Assembly (NCBI RefSeq): GCF_002294995.1 | Contig: NZ_NSGF01000016.1 | Coordinates: 1-64,000, forward strand | DNA length: 64,000 nucleotides | Source of the DNA: Mesorhizobium sp. WSM3860 | Lineage (GTDB): Bacteria > Pseudomonadota > Alphaproteobacteria > Rhizobiales > Rhizobiaceae | Direction of reading: 5' to 3' | Shown: piece after piece, positions 17,338 through 25,493 of the stretch | How the letters are laid out: the number at the start of each line of letters is the position of its first letter | Position numbering within the stretch: position 1 is the stretch's first letter | Made by a program: the position numbers and the translations under genes | The notes under the pieces: generated by a model | What the model was told of the DNA's origin: nothing | The model's input: the letters and a program-made list of their open reading frames with translations, nothing else | Databases searched by the model: none

Positions 17338-17750
17338 CCGTCAGGCTGCGTGCCCACCATCTGCTCTGCCTGCTGACCTATGTCGGCAAAGGCTACTCGG
17401 CCGCCTTCACCGCCAACTACGACAAGGTGGTGAAGCGGCTGGGCGAGGGCGAGGCGATCCTGATCGTGTCCGGGCCTGACGACATCTGCGCCCCGATGCT
17501 GGACGAGCCCGAGCCGCACTGCCTGCGCGAAGGCGCCGCCGAGCGCGACGGGCTCGCGGCGCGCGATGTCGGTGCGCTCCTCGGCCGGCCCCTCCGGGCC
17601 GGCGACCGGCTCGTGTTGGATGCCTCCAGTCTGACGCGGATGCGGAAGGCGTTTTCCTCCGGCCTGACGCGTCAGGCGTGCTCGGGCTGCGAGTGGTCCG
17701 ACCTGTGCGGCGCGGTTGCCCGCAGCGGATTCCAAGATACGCGTCTCTAG
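17334..17750 (+). CDS. DUF1284 domain protein
   Basis: A 138-residue protein starting MTVRLRAHHLLCLLTYVGKGYS, the hallmark of DUF1284. Cysteines are spread through it (Cys14, then DDIC, HCLREG, and a C-terminal C-SG-C-EWSDL-C cluster), which suggests metal or iron-sulfur binding; this is inference. The ATGA overlap with bioY makes it part of the BioR-controlled transcript, linking it to biotin physiology by context only. Confidence 0.85.
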   Translation: MTVRLRAHHLLCLLTYVGKGYSAAFTANYDKVVKRLGEGEAILIVSGPDDICAPMLDEPEPHCLREGAAERDGLAARDVGALLGRPLRAGDRLVLDASSLTRMRKAFSSGLTRQACSGCEWSDLCGAVARSGFQDTRL

Positions 17751-17780
17751 CCGGAGCTATCTTCAGCCGGAGCTATCTTC
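17749..17780. repeat. 16-bp tandem duplication after the DUF1284 gene
   Basis: AGCCGGAGCTATCTTC occurs twice in direct tandem (17749-17764 and 17765-17780), beginning at the stop codon of the DUF1284 gene. It looks like a recent slippage duplication and has no evident function. Confidence 0.7.
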
Positions 17781-17953
17781 GGCTTCCCACGCCGGACTTC
17801 TTGGTCGCACGCGGTGTTTTTTAAGCCCGATGATTGCATTGTGATTCGCTGCGGATTGAAGCCTGACCCCAAAAAGGCCATGCTTTGTCAGGAAAACATC
17901 GACTCTGTGGGCGGTCCGCCAAGGGGGGATCGCGTCTGGCTGAAAGGGATACA

Positions 17954-19729
17954 ATGCGGCAAGGACGTGCGCGCTGGCTGACGAGGCTGGCATTTTTAGC
18001 GGGTGTGGCGCTGTCGGTGCTGCCTGCCCATGCGAAGGAAAACCCCCAACCGGTCCAGATCACGTCCTTTTCGGGCGCCTATCTTGCCGCTCATATTGCC
18101 GAAAGCGACAACGATCTCGACAATGCCATCGCCTATTACAAGCAGGCGCTGGCCTTTGCCCCCAATGACACCGAGTTGCAGCAGAGCCTGATGCTGGCGC
18201 TGGTCGCGCAGGGCCGCTTCGAGGAATCGCTGGTCTATGCCGACAAGCTCAAGGAAGTTCCCGATGTTGAGCGCTTCTCGCGTCTGGCGCTTGCCGTCGA
18301 TTCCTTCCACAAGAAGGACTACACCAAGGCCCAGTACTGGCTGAAGCTGTCGCTCGAATCCGATCTCGACCGGCTGCTCTCCGGCGTCATGGACGGTTGG
18401 GCCAAGCAAGGCGCGGGCGATGCCTCCGAGGCGATGGCTGCGGTAGACAAACTCAAGGGGCCGGACTGGTTCGGCCTGTTCAAGTCTTTCCACCGCGCGC
18501 TCATCGCAGACGCCGCCGGCCTTTCGGACAAGGCCGACGAGATTTACGCGGCCACCCTGGCCGACACCGCCGCCGGCGGCTCCGCGCCCGAGACCTGGAT
18601 GCGCAATGCCCAGGCCTATGCCTCGTTCCTCGCTCGCAAGGGCGACAAGACAAAGGCGATGGCGGTGCTGAACCAGGCCGAAGCCTTCGCGCCTGGCAAG
18701 CTCGAGATCACCACGCTGCGCGACAGGATCAGCAAGGGCGATAAGATCGAGCCCTTGGTCGCTACCCCCGCCGACGGCGCCTCGGAAATCCTGCTCGACC
18801 TCGCCACAGCGCTCAACCGTGGCGGCGGCGAGCCTTTCGTGAGGCTTTATCTGCAATATGCGCTGGCGCTTAAGCCGGACAGCGACGCCGCCCTCGTGCA
18901 ACTCGCCGCCGTGGCCGAGCAGCTGAAGGACGGCGAAGGCGCAATCGCGCTCTATCGGCGCATTCCGGCCTCCTCTCCATTGAAGGAGCTTTCTGAGCTG
19001 CAGCTTGGCCTGAACCTTGCGGACATCGACCATCACGACGAAGCCATCGCGCACCTCAAGGGTTATGTCGACGCGCATCCGACCGACATGCGCGGCTACC
19101 TGGCGCTTGGCGGCGTCTACTCCTCCAAGGAGGACTACCGTTCTGCCGCCAATCTCTACGACAAGGCGGTCGAACAGCTGAAGACGCCGACCGCCGCCAA
19201 CTGGAACATCTTCTACCAGCGCGGTATCGCCTATGAGCGGCTGAAGGAATGGCCGAAGGCCGAGCCCAATTTCCGCAGAGCGCTGGAGCTGCAGCCCGAC
19301 CAGCCGCAGGTTCTCAACTATCTCGGCTATTCCTGGGTCGACATGAACATGAACCTCAAGGAAGGCCTGGCGATGATCCAGAAGGCCGTGGATCTCAGGC
19401 CAAGCGACGGTTACATCGTCGACTCGCTTGGCTGGGCCTATTACCGCCTCGGCCGCTTCGACGACGCCGTCCGCGAAATGGAGCGTGCCGTGTCGCTGAA
19501 GCCCGAGGATCCGGTCCTCAACGACCATCTGGGCGACGCCTATTGGCGCGTCGGCCGCAAGCTCGAAGCAACCTTCCAGTGGACCCAGGCACGCGACCTG
19601 AAGCCGGACCCGGACGTGCTCGCCACCTTGCAGCAGAAGCTGCTCAAGGGCCTGCCGCCGATCGAGTCCAACACGGCGCAGGAAACGCCGAAAGTGAAAC
19701 CGGTCCCGCCGGCACCGCCGAAGGGCTGA
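17954..19729 (+). CDS. Secreted TPR-repeat protein
   Basis: A 591-residue protein with a clear signal peptide (MRQGRARWLTRLAFLAGVALSVLPAHA cut after residue 27). The rest is a superhelix of tetratricopeptide repeats: one set at about 33-130 and a regular set at about 360-560 (for example AYYRLGRFDDAVREMERAVSLKPEDP). The C-terminus is Pro/Lys-rich. It probably sits in the periplasm or on the outer membrane as a protein-binding scaffold. The start is the first Met giving a signal peptide. Confidence 0.88.
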   Translation: MRQGRARWLTRLAFLAGVALSVLPAHAKENPQPVQITSFSGAYLAAHIAESDNDLDNAIAYYKQALAFAPNDTELQQSLMLALVAQGRFEESLVYADKLKEVPDVERFSRLALAVDSFHKKDYTKAQYWLKLSLESDLDRLLSGVMDGWAKQGAGDASEAMAAVDKLKGPDWFGLFKSFHRALIADAAGLSDKADEIYAATLADTAAGGSAPETWMRNAQAYASFLARKGDKTKAMAVLNQAEAFAPGKLEITTLRDRISKGDKIEPLVATPADGASEILLDLATALNRGGGEPFVRLYLQYALALKPDSDAALVQLAAVAEQLKDGEGAIALYRRIPASSPLKELSELQLGLNLADIDHHDEAIAHLKGYVDAHPTDMRGYLALGGVYSSKEDYRSAANLYDKAVEQLKTPTAANWNIFYQRGIAYERLKEWPKAEPNFRRALELQPDQPQVLNYLGYSWVDMNMNLKEGLAMIQKAVDLRPSDGYIVDSLGWAYYRLGRFDDAVREMERAVSLKPEDPVLNDHLGDAYWRVGRKLEATFQWTQARDLKPDPDVLATLQQKLLKGLPPIESNTAQETPKVKPVPPAPPKG

Positions 19730-19749
19730 GGCGCACAAGCCTGTAGTCA

Positions 19750-19772
19750 GGCGGGGCCCTTTGGGCCCCGCC
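19750..19772. terminator. Perfect hairpin between convergent genes
   Basis: GGCGGGGCCC (19750-19759), TTT loop, GGGCCCCGCC (19763-19772): a perfect 10-bp stem between the TPR gene and the convergent GNAT gene, each ending within 25 bases. It has no strong T-run on either strand; a bidirectional terminator or transcript-end protector is likely. Confidence 0.65.
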
Positions 19773-19778
19773 ACGTTC

Positions 19779-20240
19779 TCAAAACATTTTGCGGTAGACG
19801 ACGAACCCCGAGCGTTCGCCGATCCTGTCATAGAGCTGCATGGCGGTGTGGTTGGTCTCGTGCGTCAGCCAGTAGACGCGACCCGAGCCAGCGGCTTTGG
19901 CGCGCTCGTAAACGGCTTCGATCAGCGACCGGCCGACGCCTTGGCCGCGTGCGGCTTGCGAGGTGAAAAGATCCTGCAGGTAGCAGTTCGGCGCGATCGC
20001 CGTGGTCGAGCGGTGGTAGAGATAGTGGACGAGGCCGATAAGCCTGCCGTCGCGCTCGGCCACCAGCGCATGCACCGGCTCGTAGGCGTCGAAGAAGCGC
20101 GACCAGGTCATCTGGGTGATCTCGCCGGCAAGCGCGGTCTCGCCCGAGCGGCCGTAGAATGCGTTGTAGCCATCCCAGAGCGGCAGCCACTGCTCGTAGT
20201 CCTGCCGGGTGACGGGACGGACGATGAGTTGACCGGGCAT
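19779..20240 (-). CDS. GNAT-family N-acetyltransferase
   Basis: A 153-residue acetyl-CoA-dependent transferase. The acetyl-CoA loop is QAARGQGVGRSLIEAVY (about 94-110), preceded by the beta strand LQDLFTS and followed by VYWLTHETNHTAMQLYDRIG, the usual motif B. The substrate is unknown. The start at MPGQLIVRPV gives a normal GNAT length; longer in-frame extension runs into the glyQ leader on the other strand. Confidence 0.9.
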   Translation of the reverse strand: MPGQLIVRPVTRQDYEQWLPLWDGYNAFYGRSGETALAGEITQMTWSRFFDAYEPVHALVAERDGRLIGLVHYLYHRSTTAIAPNCYLQDLFTSQAARGQGVGRSLIEAVYERAKAAGSGRVYWLTHETNHTAMQLYDRIGERSGFVVYRKMF

Positions 20241-20412
20241 GGCGGGCACCTTTGTCGTTGCGGCTTGCCAAAGCAAACGGCCCGCGTGAGCGGCCGGCAA
20301 TGGGCCAGCCGCCGGCAAAGCGTTCAACCTCTCCTCGATGTGGCGCCCTGCCTTGACGCTTGCCGGCCCGGCAACTAGGGAAGGCCCACTCCCAGCGCTT
20401 TCCGAGGCCGCC

Positions 20413-21480
20413 GTGACCGTCGAGATCCCTGCCCACATGCATCCCAGCCGCTCCTTCCAGGGGCTGATTCTGACCTTGCACAACTACTGGGCAGCTTACG
20501 GCTGCGTCATCCTGCAGCCTTACGACATGGAAGTCGGCGCCGGCACCTTCCACCCGGCGACCACCTTGCGCGCGCTCGGTCCGCTGCGCTGGAACGCGGC
20601 TTACGTGCAGCCGTCGCGCCGGCCGAAGGACGGCCGCTACGGCGAGAATCCGAACCGGCTGCAGCACTACTATCAATATCAGGTGATCCTGAAGCCGAAC
20701 CCGCCGAACCTGCAGGAGCTCTATCTCGGTTCGCTGGAAGCCATCGGCATCGATTCGCTGCTGCATGATATCCGCTTTGTCGAGGACGACTGGGAAAGCC
20801 CGACGCTGGGCGCCTGGGGCCTCGGATGGGAGTGCTGGTGCGACGGCATGGAAGTGTCCCAGTTCACCTATTTCCAGCAGGTTTGCGGCATCGAATGCGC
20901 GCCGGTGGCCGGCGAGCTCACCTATGGGCTCGAGCGGCTCGCCATGTATGTGCAGGGCGTCGACAATATCTACGACTTGAACTTCAACGGCCGCGAAGGG
21001 CCTGAGAAGGTCACCTATGGCGACGTCTTCCGGCAGGCCGAGCAGGAATATTCGCGCCACAATTTCGAATTCGCCAACACGGCGATGCTGCTTCGGCATT
21101 TCGAGGACGCCGAAGCCGAGTGCAAGGCGCTGCTGGCCGCCGGCGCGCCAATCTCCCCCCTTGAGGGGGAGATGTCGGCGAAGCCAACAGAGGGGGTCCT
21201 CGCACAAGGCACCGCCAGAAATGCGTCGAGCGCGTCGCGGGCGACCCCTCCCGACCAGACTTCGTCTGGCCACCCTCCGCTCAAGGGGGAGGGGTATCAT
21301 CGCATGGTCTTCCCGGCCTACGACCAGTGCATCAAGGCAAGCCACGTCTTCAACCTGCTTGACGCCCGCGGCGTGATTTCCGTGACCGAGCGCCAGAGTT
21401 ACATTCTGCGCGTGCGCAACTTGGCCAAGGCTTGCGGGGAGGCGTTCCTGCAGACGCGGGCGGGCGGTCTGGCGGCTTAG
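20413..21480 (+). CDS. glyQ: Glycine-tRNA ligase alpha subunit with embedded repeat
   Basis: The alpha subunit of the alpha2-beta2 glycyl-tRNA synthetase, holding the class II active site that activates glycine. [34 protein letters not shown], in two overlapping conserved parts, and [23 protein letters not shown] are intact. The protein is 355 residues, about 50 above the family norm: residues 247-296 ([15 protein letters not shown] onwards) are encoded by a palindromic repeat inserted in frame just before [17 protein letters not shown]. The catalytic region lies before the insert. The GTG start follows GAGG; ATG at 20437 is an alternative. Confidence 0.95.
   Translation: MTVEIPAHMHPSRSFQGLILTLHNYWAAYGCVILQPYDMEVGAGTFHPATTLRALGPLRWNAAYVQPSRRPKDGRYGENPNRLQHYYQYQVILKPNPPNLQELYLGSLEAIGIDSLLHDIRFVEDDWESPTLGAWGLGWECWCDGMEVSQFTYFQQVCGIECAPVAGELTYGLERLAMYVQGVDNIYDLNFNGREGPEKVTYGDVFRQAEQEYSRHNFEFANTAMLLRHFEDAEAECKALLAAGAPISPLEGEMSAKPTEGVLAQGTARNASSASRATPPDQTSSGHPPLKGEGYHRMVFPAYDQCIKASHVFNLLDARGVISVTERQSYILRVRNLAKACGEAFLQTRAGGLAA
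21151..21297 (+). repeat. Palindromic element inserted in frame in glyQ
   Basis: Two inverted half-elements around a variable middle. Left half: outer palindrome 21151-21173 (core CCCCCCTTGAGGGGG), then hairpin GGC-GAA-GCC (21177-21185) and AGAGGGGGTC. Right half in mirror order: GACCCCTC, hairpin CCAGAC-TTC-GTCTGG (21255-21269), outer arm 21271-21294. The reading frame stays open and is the same as in the glyS copy. Confidence 0.85.
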
Positions 21481-21647
21481 CTGGCGATCTCGGCGGCGGC
21501 TGCAATCGGCAACGTGATCTGAACTGTCGCGGCATCGATCGTGCGCAGTGCCTGTCGCACGCCCGGCATCGAGAATGTGCCATGCATCTGGGCGGCGAAG
21601 CAGGCGCTCAGTGCCAGGATCTGCAGGATTCTCGATGCCGTCTTCAT
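21477..21647 (-). CDS. Possible small secreted protein
   Basis: A 56-codon frame on the minus strand: [20 protein letters not shown] has a basic start, a hydrophobic core and an Ala-rich cleavage region like a signal peptide, followed by about 36 residues ending [10 protein letters not shown]. Its TAA overlaps the glyQ stop codon, with the two genes convergent. No good ribosome binding site is seen at the usual spacing. No family is recognised, so this is only a candidate. Confidence 0.45.
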   Translation of the reverse strand: MKTASRILQILALSACFAAQMHGTFSMPGVRQALRTIDAATVQITLPIAAAAEIAS

Positions 21648-21840
21648 GGTCGTTCAGCCAATAGTTCTCCGCCTGAGCGTTGGTCGCTTCAGCACCGCGT
21701 TTGGTTCATGGGATGTCTGTTCTTAAGACGGGTGGGCTCGCGTCGTCCCGACAAAGAACTGAAAATTTCCTGAAATAGCTCGAACTGGCGATCGGCAGGC
21801 AGGGTGACAGGCGCGAGCCGAGTTGCTATGCGCCCTCTAT

Positions 21841-21892
21841 CTCCCCCTTGATGGGGGAGGTCGCCGCAAAGCGGCGGGTGGGGGTGACGGGC
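21841..21892. repeat. Left half-element flanking the DUF559 gene
   Basis: Outer palindrome CTCCCCCTTGATGGGGGAG (21841-21859), inner hairpin CGCCGC-AAA-GCGGCG (21862-21876), then GGTGGGGGTGACGGGC. It has the same order as the left halves in glyQ and glyS, and its mirror copy lies after the gene at 22309. The DUF559 ATG follows nine bases later. Confidence 0.8.
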
Positions 21893-21900
21893 GCTTCCCT

Positions 21901-22302
21901 ATGCCAAAACTTGATCGGTTCAAGCTGCAGTCCGCACGAAGGCTGCGCGCGGCAATGACCGAGGAGGAACGCAGGCTGTGGCGGCACCTCTGGCGCATTC
22001 CGGTCGAAGGAACGCACTTTCGTCGACAAGCGTCGGTTGGCGGTTACTATCCTGACTTTATCTCACATCGGCTGAAGCTGATCATCGAGGTGGATGGCTT
22101 CCAACATGGTTTTGATGGCCAGCAGCGCCATGATGAAGTCCGAACCAGATGGTTTGAGAGCCAAGGCTATCGCGTCGTCCGCTTCTGGAACCACGAGATA
22201 AAAAACGAACTGGATTCCGTACTCGATACAATCTATGCGGCGGTGGAAGAACGAAAATCACACCTTGGTCTGCGCGATGGTGCCGAAGGTGCTGGCGGCT
22301 GA
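21901..22302 (+). CDS. DUF559 domain protein, VSR-like endonuclease fold
   Basis: A 133-residue member of DUF559, related to very-short-patch-repair nucleases and the PD-(D/E)XK fold. ARRLRAAMTEEERRLWRHLW leads into FRRQASVGGYYPDFISHRLKLIIEVDG, with Asp52, Glu63 and Asp65 as likely metal ligands, and FESQGYRVVRFWNHEI closes the core. It lacks a visible ribosome binding site. It lies between glyQ and glyS, which are adjacent in most relatives, and is bracketed by inverted half-elements. A role in moving the repeats is inferred from position only. Confidence 0.88.
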   Translation: MPKLDRFKLQSARRLRAAMTEEERRLWRHLWRIPVEGTHFRRQASVGGYYPDFISHRLKLIIEVDGFQHGFDGQQRHDEVRTRWFESQGYRVVRFWNHEIKNELDSVLDTIYAAVEERKSHLGLRDGAEGAGG

Positions 22303-22305
22303 AAC

Positions 22306-22357
22306 GCGCCACCCCACCCCGGCGCTACGCGCCGACCCTCCCCATCAAGGGGAGGGT
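22306..22357. repeat. Right half-element flanking the DUF559 gene
   Basis: In mirror order to 21841: GCGCCACCCCACCCC, inner hairpin CGGCGC-TAC-GCGCCG (22320-22334), then outer palindrome 22335-22357 (ACCCTCCCC-ATCAA-GGGGAGGGT without the shared centre). The glyS ribosome binding site AAGGAG starts at the next base. Confidence 0.8.
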
Positions 22358-22370
22358 AAGGAGCTAACTA

Positions 22371-24680
22371 ATGCCTGACCTACTCCTAGAACTCCGCTCG
22401 GAAGAGATCCCCGCGCGCATGCAGCGCAAGGCGGCTGGCGATCTGCGCAAGACGCTGACCGACGGCTTGGTCGAGGCGGGCCTCACCTATGAGGCGGGGC
22501 GCGAATACTGGACGCCGCGCCGGCTGGCGCTGGACATCCGCGGGCTGACGGCGCGCTCGAAGGACATTCGCGAGGAAATAAAGGGTCCCTCGACCACGGC
22601 GCCCGAGCAGGCGGTGCAGGGTTTCCTGCGCAAGGCCGGCCTTTCATCGATCGCCGAGGCGCATGTCCATTCCGATCCCAAGAAGGGCGACTTCTACGTT
22701 GCTCACATCTCGAAGCCGGGCAGGGCGGCCGAAGAGATCATCGCCGAACTGGTGCCGGGCATCATCAAGAACTTTCCCTGGCCGAAATCGATGCGCTGGG
22801 GGCCGGCCTCGGCCAAACCCGGCTCGCTGCGCTGGGTGCGGCCACTGCAGTCGATCGTCTGCACCTTCGGCCCCGAGACTGAGGAGCCGGTGGTGGTCGA
22901 TTTCGAGGTCGACGGTATCCGCTCCGGCAACGTCACCTACGGCCACCGCTTCCACGCACCGGGCCCGATCACCGTGCGCCGCTTCGACGACTATGTGAGC
23001 AAGCTCGAAGCGGCCAAGGTCGTGCTTGATGCCGATCGGCGCAAGGAGATCATCCTGGCCGATGCCCGCAACGTCGCCTTCGCCAACGGCCTCGATCTCG
23101 TCGAGGACGAGGGCCTGCTGGAAGAGGTCGCCGGCCTGGTCGAATGGCCGGTCGTCCTGATGGGCGAGTTCGAGCAAGATTTTCTCACCATCCCGGCCGA
23201 GGTCATTCGCCTGACCATTCGCGCCAACCAGAAGTGTTTCGTCACCCGGCCGCAAGGTGCGGCTGAGGACCTTTCCGACCGCTTCATCCTGATTGCCAAT
23301 ATCGAGGCGAAGGACGGAGGCAAGGAGATCGCATACGGCAACGGCAAGGTGGTCAGGGCGCGCCTCTCCGATGCGCTCTATTTCTGGAAGACCGACCAGG
23401 GCGACCTGCCCGACCTCGGCACTCTGCAGGAGTCGGCGGCGAAATTCGACCTCGACCTGAAGAAGCCGCTCGACCAGCGCATGGCCCGCCTCGACCATCT
23501 CAACGTGACTTTCCATGCCAAGCTTGGCACGCAAGGCGCCCGGGTCGAGCGGATCGAGCGGCTGGCGGAAGAACTGGCGCCGACGGTGGCGAAGTCGATC
23601 TCCCCCCTTGAGGGGGAGATGGCCGGCAGGCCAGAGGGGGTCGCCGCGCGTGAAGCGCCGACATCTTCCGCGCTGAGAGGAAGCGTCGGCGCTCCAGGCG
23701 AGACGCCCCCCTCTGTCGCCTTCGGCGACATCTTCCCCTCAAGGGGAGAGATCACCGCGCTCGTCGCCCGCGCCGCGGTGCTGGCCAAGGCAGATCTGCA
23801 GACCGAGGTCGTAGGCGAGTTCCCGGAATTGCAGGGCGCCATGGGCCGCAAATATGCTTTGCTGCAGGGCGAGCATCCGTCGGTGGCTGCGGCCGCCGAG
23901 GAGCACTACAAGCCGCAAGGCCCGTCCGACCGGGTGCCGACCGATCCGGTGTCGGTTGCTGTCGCGCTTGCCGACAAGCTCGACACGCTGACCGGCTTCT
24001 GGGCGATTGATGAAAAGCCGACAGGCAGCAAGGATCCGTTCGCACTCAGAAGAGCTGCACTCGGCGTGGTCAGAATCCTGATCGAGAACCGCATTCGCCT
24101 CGGACTGACATCGGTCTTCGCCAAGGCCTTTGCGAGCTTCGCCGGCGGTGCCGCACAAATTTCGGATCTCCTCGGCTTCTTCCATGATCGCCTCAAGGTC
24201 TATCTCCGCGACCAGGGCGCACGGTACGATCTGATCGACGCCGTCATCACGCCGCAGTCCGACGACCTTCTGCAGATCGTCCGCCGCGTCGAGGCGCTGG
24301 GCTCGTTCCTCGACACCGAGGACGGCAAGAACCTGCTCGCCGGTACCAAGCGCGCCGCCAACATCCTGGCCGCCGAGGAGAAGAAGAAAACGCTGGTCGC
24401 CGAAACTGTTGAGCCGGCGCTGTTCCGCGAAGACGCGGAAAAGAGCCTGTTTGTTGCGGTGAATCAGGCCGAGAAGGAAGCCGGCCAAGCGATTCAAAAC
24501 GAAGATTTTTCCGCCGCCATGCTGTCGCTTAGCGTTTTGCGTGAACCGGTTGATTCATTCTTTGAAGGGGTTCTCGTGAATGATGAGGACCAGGCCGTGC
24601 GAGCCAACCGGCTGGCTCTGCTTGCCCGCATCCGCGCCGCCACCGACCAGGTCGCCGACTTTTCAAAAATCGTCGGCTGA
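22371..24680 (+). CDS. glyS: Glycine-tRNA ligase beta subunit with embedded repeat
   Basis: The beta subunit, which binds tRNA-Gly and carries an anticodon-binding-like C-terminal domain. [32 protein letters not shown] and NPLVNDE-like C-terminal [16 protein letters not shown] mark the family. At 769 residues it is longer than usual; residues 410-461 ([14 protein letters not shown] to FPSRGEI) come from a repeat inserted in frame between ELAPTVAKS and the conserved [26 protein letters not shown] lies eight bases before the ATG. Confidence 0.96.
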   Translation: MPDLLLELRSEEIPARMQRKAAGDLRKTLTDGLVEAGLTYEAGREYWTPRRLALDIRGLTARSKDIREEIKGPSTTAPEQAVQGFLRKAGLSSIAEAHVHSDPKKGDFYVAHISKPGRAAEEIIAELVPGIIKNFPWPKSMRWGPASAKPGSLRWVRPLQSIVCTFGPETEEPVVVDFEVDGIRSGNVTYGHRFHAPGPITVRRFDDYVSKLEAAKVVLDADRRKEIILADARNVAFANGLDLVEDEGLLEEVAGLVEWPVVLMGEFEQDFLTIPAEVIRLTIRANQKCFVTRPQGAAEDLSDRFILIANIEAKDGGKEIAYGNGKVVRARLSDALYFWKTDQGDLPDLGTLQESAAKFDLDLKKPLDQRMARLDHLNVTFHAKLGTQGARVERIERLAEELAPTVAKSISPLEGEMAGRPEGVAAREAPTSSALRGSVGAPGETPPSVAFGDIFPSRGEITALVARAAVLAKADLQTEVVGEFPELQGAMGRKYALLQGEHPSVAAAAEEHYKPQGPSDRVPTDPVSVAVALADKLDTLTGFWAIDEKPTGSKDPFALRRAALGVVRILIENRIRLGLTSVFAKAFASFAGGAAQISDLLGFFHDRLKVYLRDQGARYDLIDAVITPQSDDLLQIVRRVEALGSFLDTEDGKNLLAGTKRAANILAAEEKKKTLVAETVEPALFREDAEKSLFVAVNQAEKEAGQAIQNEDFSAAMLSLSVLREPVDSFFEGVLVNDEDQAVRANRLALLARIRAATDQVADFSKIVG
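23598..23753 (+). repeat. Palindromic element inserted in frame in glyS
   Basis: The left outer palindrome (23598-23620) is identical over 23 bases to the glyQ copy. Inner hairpins are TGGCC-GGCA-GGCCA (23620-23633) and TGTCGCC-TTC-GGCGACA (23714-23730). The right outer palindrome is at 23730-23752. The element spans about 52 codons without a stop. Confidence 0.88.
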
Positions 24681-24739
24681 CAGCCCAAGATGCCGGTTCC
24701 GAAGCCGCATGCTCCGTCAGGCACGGGAGGCCGTCGCGC

Positions 24740-25330
24740 CTACATTGCCTTGCTGAAGCGCGGCGGCGTCGGGGCAGCTTCCGGTTGGGCTTCCGGTTGC
24801 GTCTCGCCGTCGGACGCAGTTGCCGTCGTGGCGGGGTTGTTCTCGGACGCGTTGGTATCGCCGTTGGGGGCAGCCTGAGCCGTGCCGTTGGGGGGCGTAG
24901 CCGCAGCCGTACCGTTAGGAGGCGTGCCGGCGGGCGCGGTGCCGTTTGCCGGTGTCGCGGCCTCCTGATCCGTGGCAGTCACCGCGGGCGTCGCCGAAGC
25001 GCCGCCGACGATGCCGCCGCGAATGATTGTCGGCGCCTGCGCGTGCCTCTGTCCGGATTTCTCCGGGATCGCGGCCACTTTCTCATCGGTGACGGCTGGC
25101 ACCGGCTCGCCGAGCGCCACAACTGACGGTGTAGCCTTGCCGGGCTCGATCGCGGCCAGCCTGACAACGGATGGCGTCGAGGTCGCAGCGCCGAGCACGA
25201 CGATGGACGAAGCCTGTGCCAAGCCGCCAGTCGCCAAGAGGCCGACACAGACCGCTCCTAGAGCAATTCCAGGAAAGGGACGTAACAGCTTTCCGTCCGG
25301 AATTGCATAAACGCAAGGCATACGCAACAC
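24740..25330 (-). CDS. Secreted low-complexity protein, signal region formed by a dispersed repeat
   Basis: A 196-residue protein with a signal-like start (LLRPFPGIALGAVCVGLLATGGLAQA) and an Ala/Thr/Pro-rich body with PPNGTA repeats near 130-160 and an acidic, Gln/Pro-rich end. No domain is recognised. The bases encoding residues 4-23 (AIPDGKLLRPFPGIAL) are a copy of the dispersed palindrome also found at 26464 and 31535. It is convergent with glyS. It may be a periplasmic or surface protein; real expression is not certain. Confidence 0.6.
   Translation of the reverse strand: MLRMPCVYAIPDGKLLRPFPGIALGAVCVGLLATGGLAQASSIVVLGAATSTPSVVRLAAIEPGKATPSVVALGEPVPAVTDEKVAAIPEKSGQRHAQAPTIIRGGIVGGASATPAVTATDQEAATPANGTAPAGTPPNGTAAATPPNGTAQAAPNGDTNASENNPATTATASDGETQPEAQPEAAPTPPRFSKAM
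25259..25312 (-). repeat. Dispersed palindrome, family B copy 1
   Basis: Reads GCAATTCCGGACGGAAA ... CCTGGAATTGCTCTA on the minus strand, an imperfect inverted repeat of about 50 bases. It forms the start of the coding sequence of the secreted protein at 24740-25330. Copies 2 and 3 are better conserved with each other than with this one. Confidence 0.8.
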
Positions 25331-25493
25331 GAGAACTCCCGAGCCCAGCTACTGGAAATCCGCACCCTAGTGCCGGCGAATTGATGCCGGCTTGCGCGGA
25401 AACTTAGCATTTTAGGGATTGATAAATCGCCAATGCCCGCCCTTGCCCCTGCTTCCATGTCGTATTACGGGACCGGCATGTTCAGGATCGGTG

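Noticed and set aside
21541-21726. A 61-codon plus-strand frame between glyQ and the DUF559 gene
   Set aside because: No ribosome binding site, no recognisable motif, and the minus strand offers a better candidate with a signal peptide.
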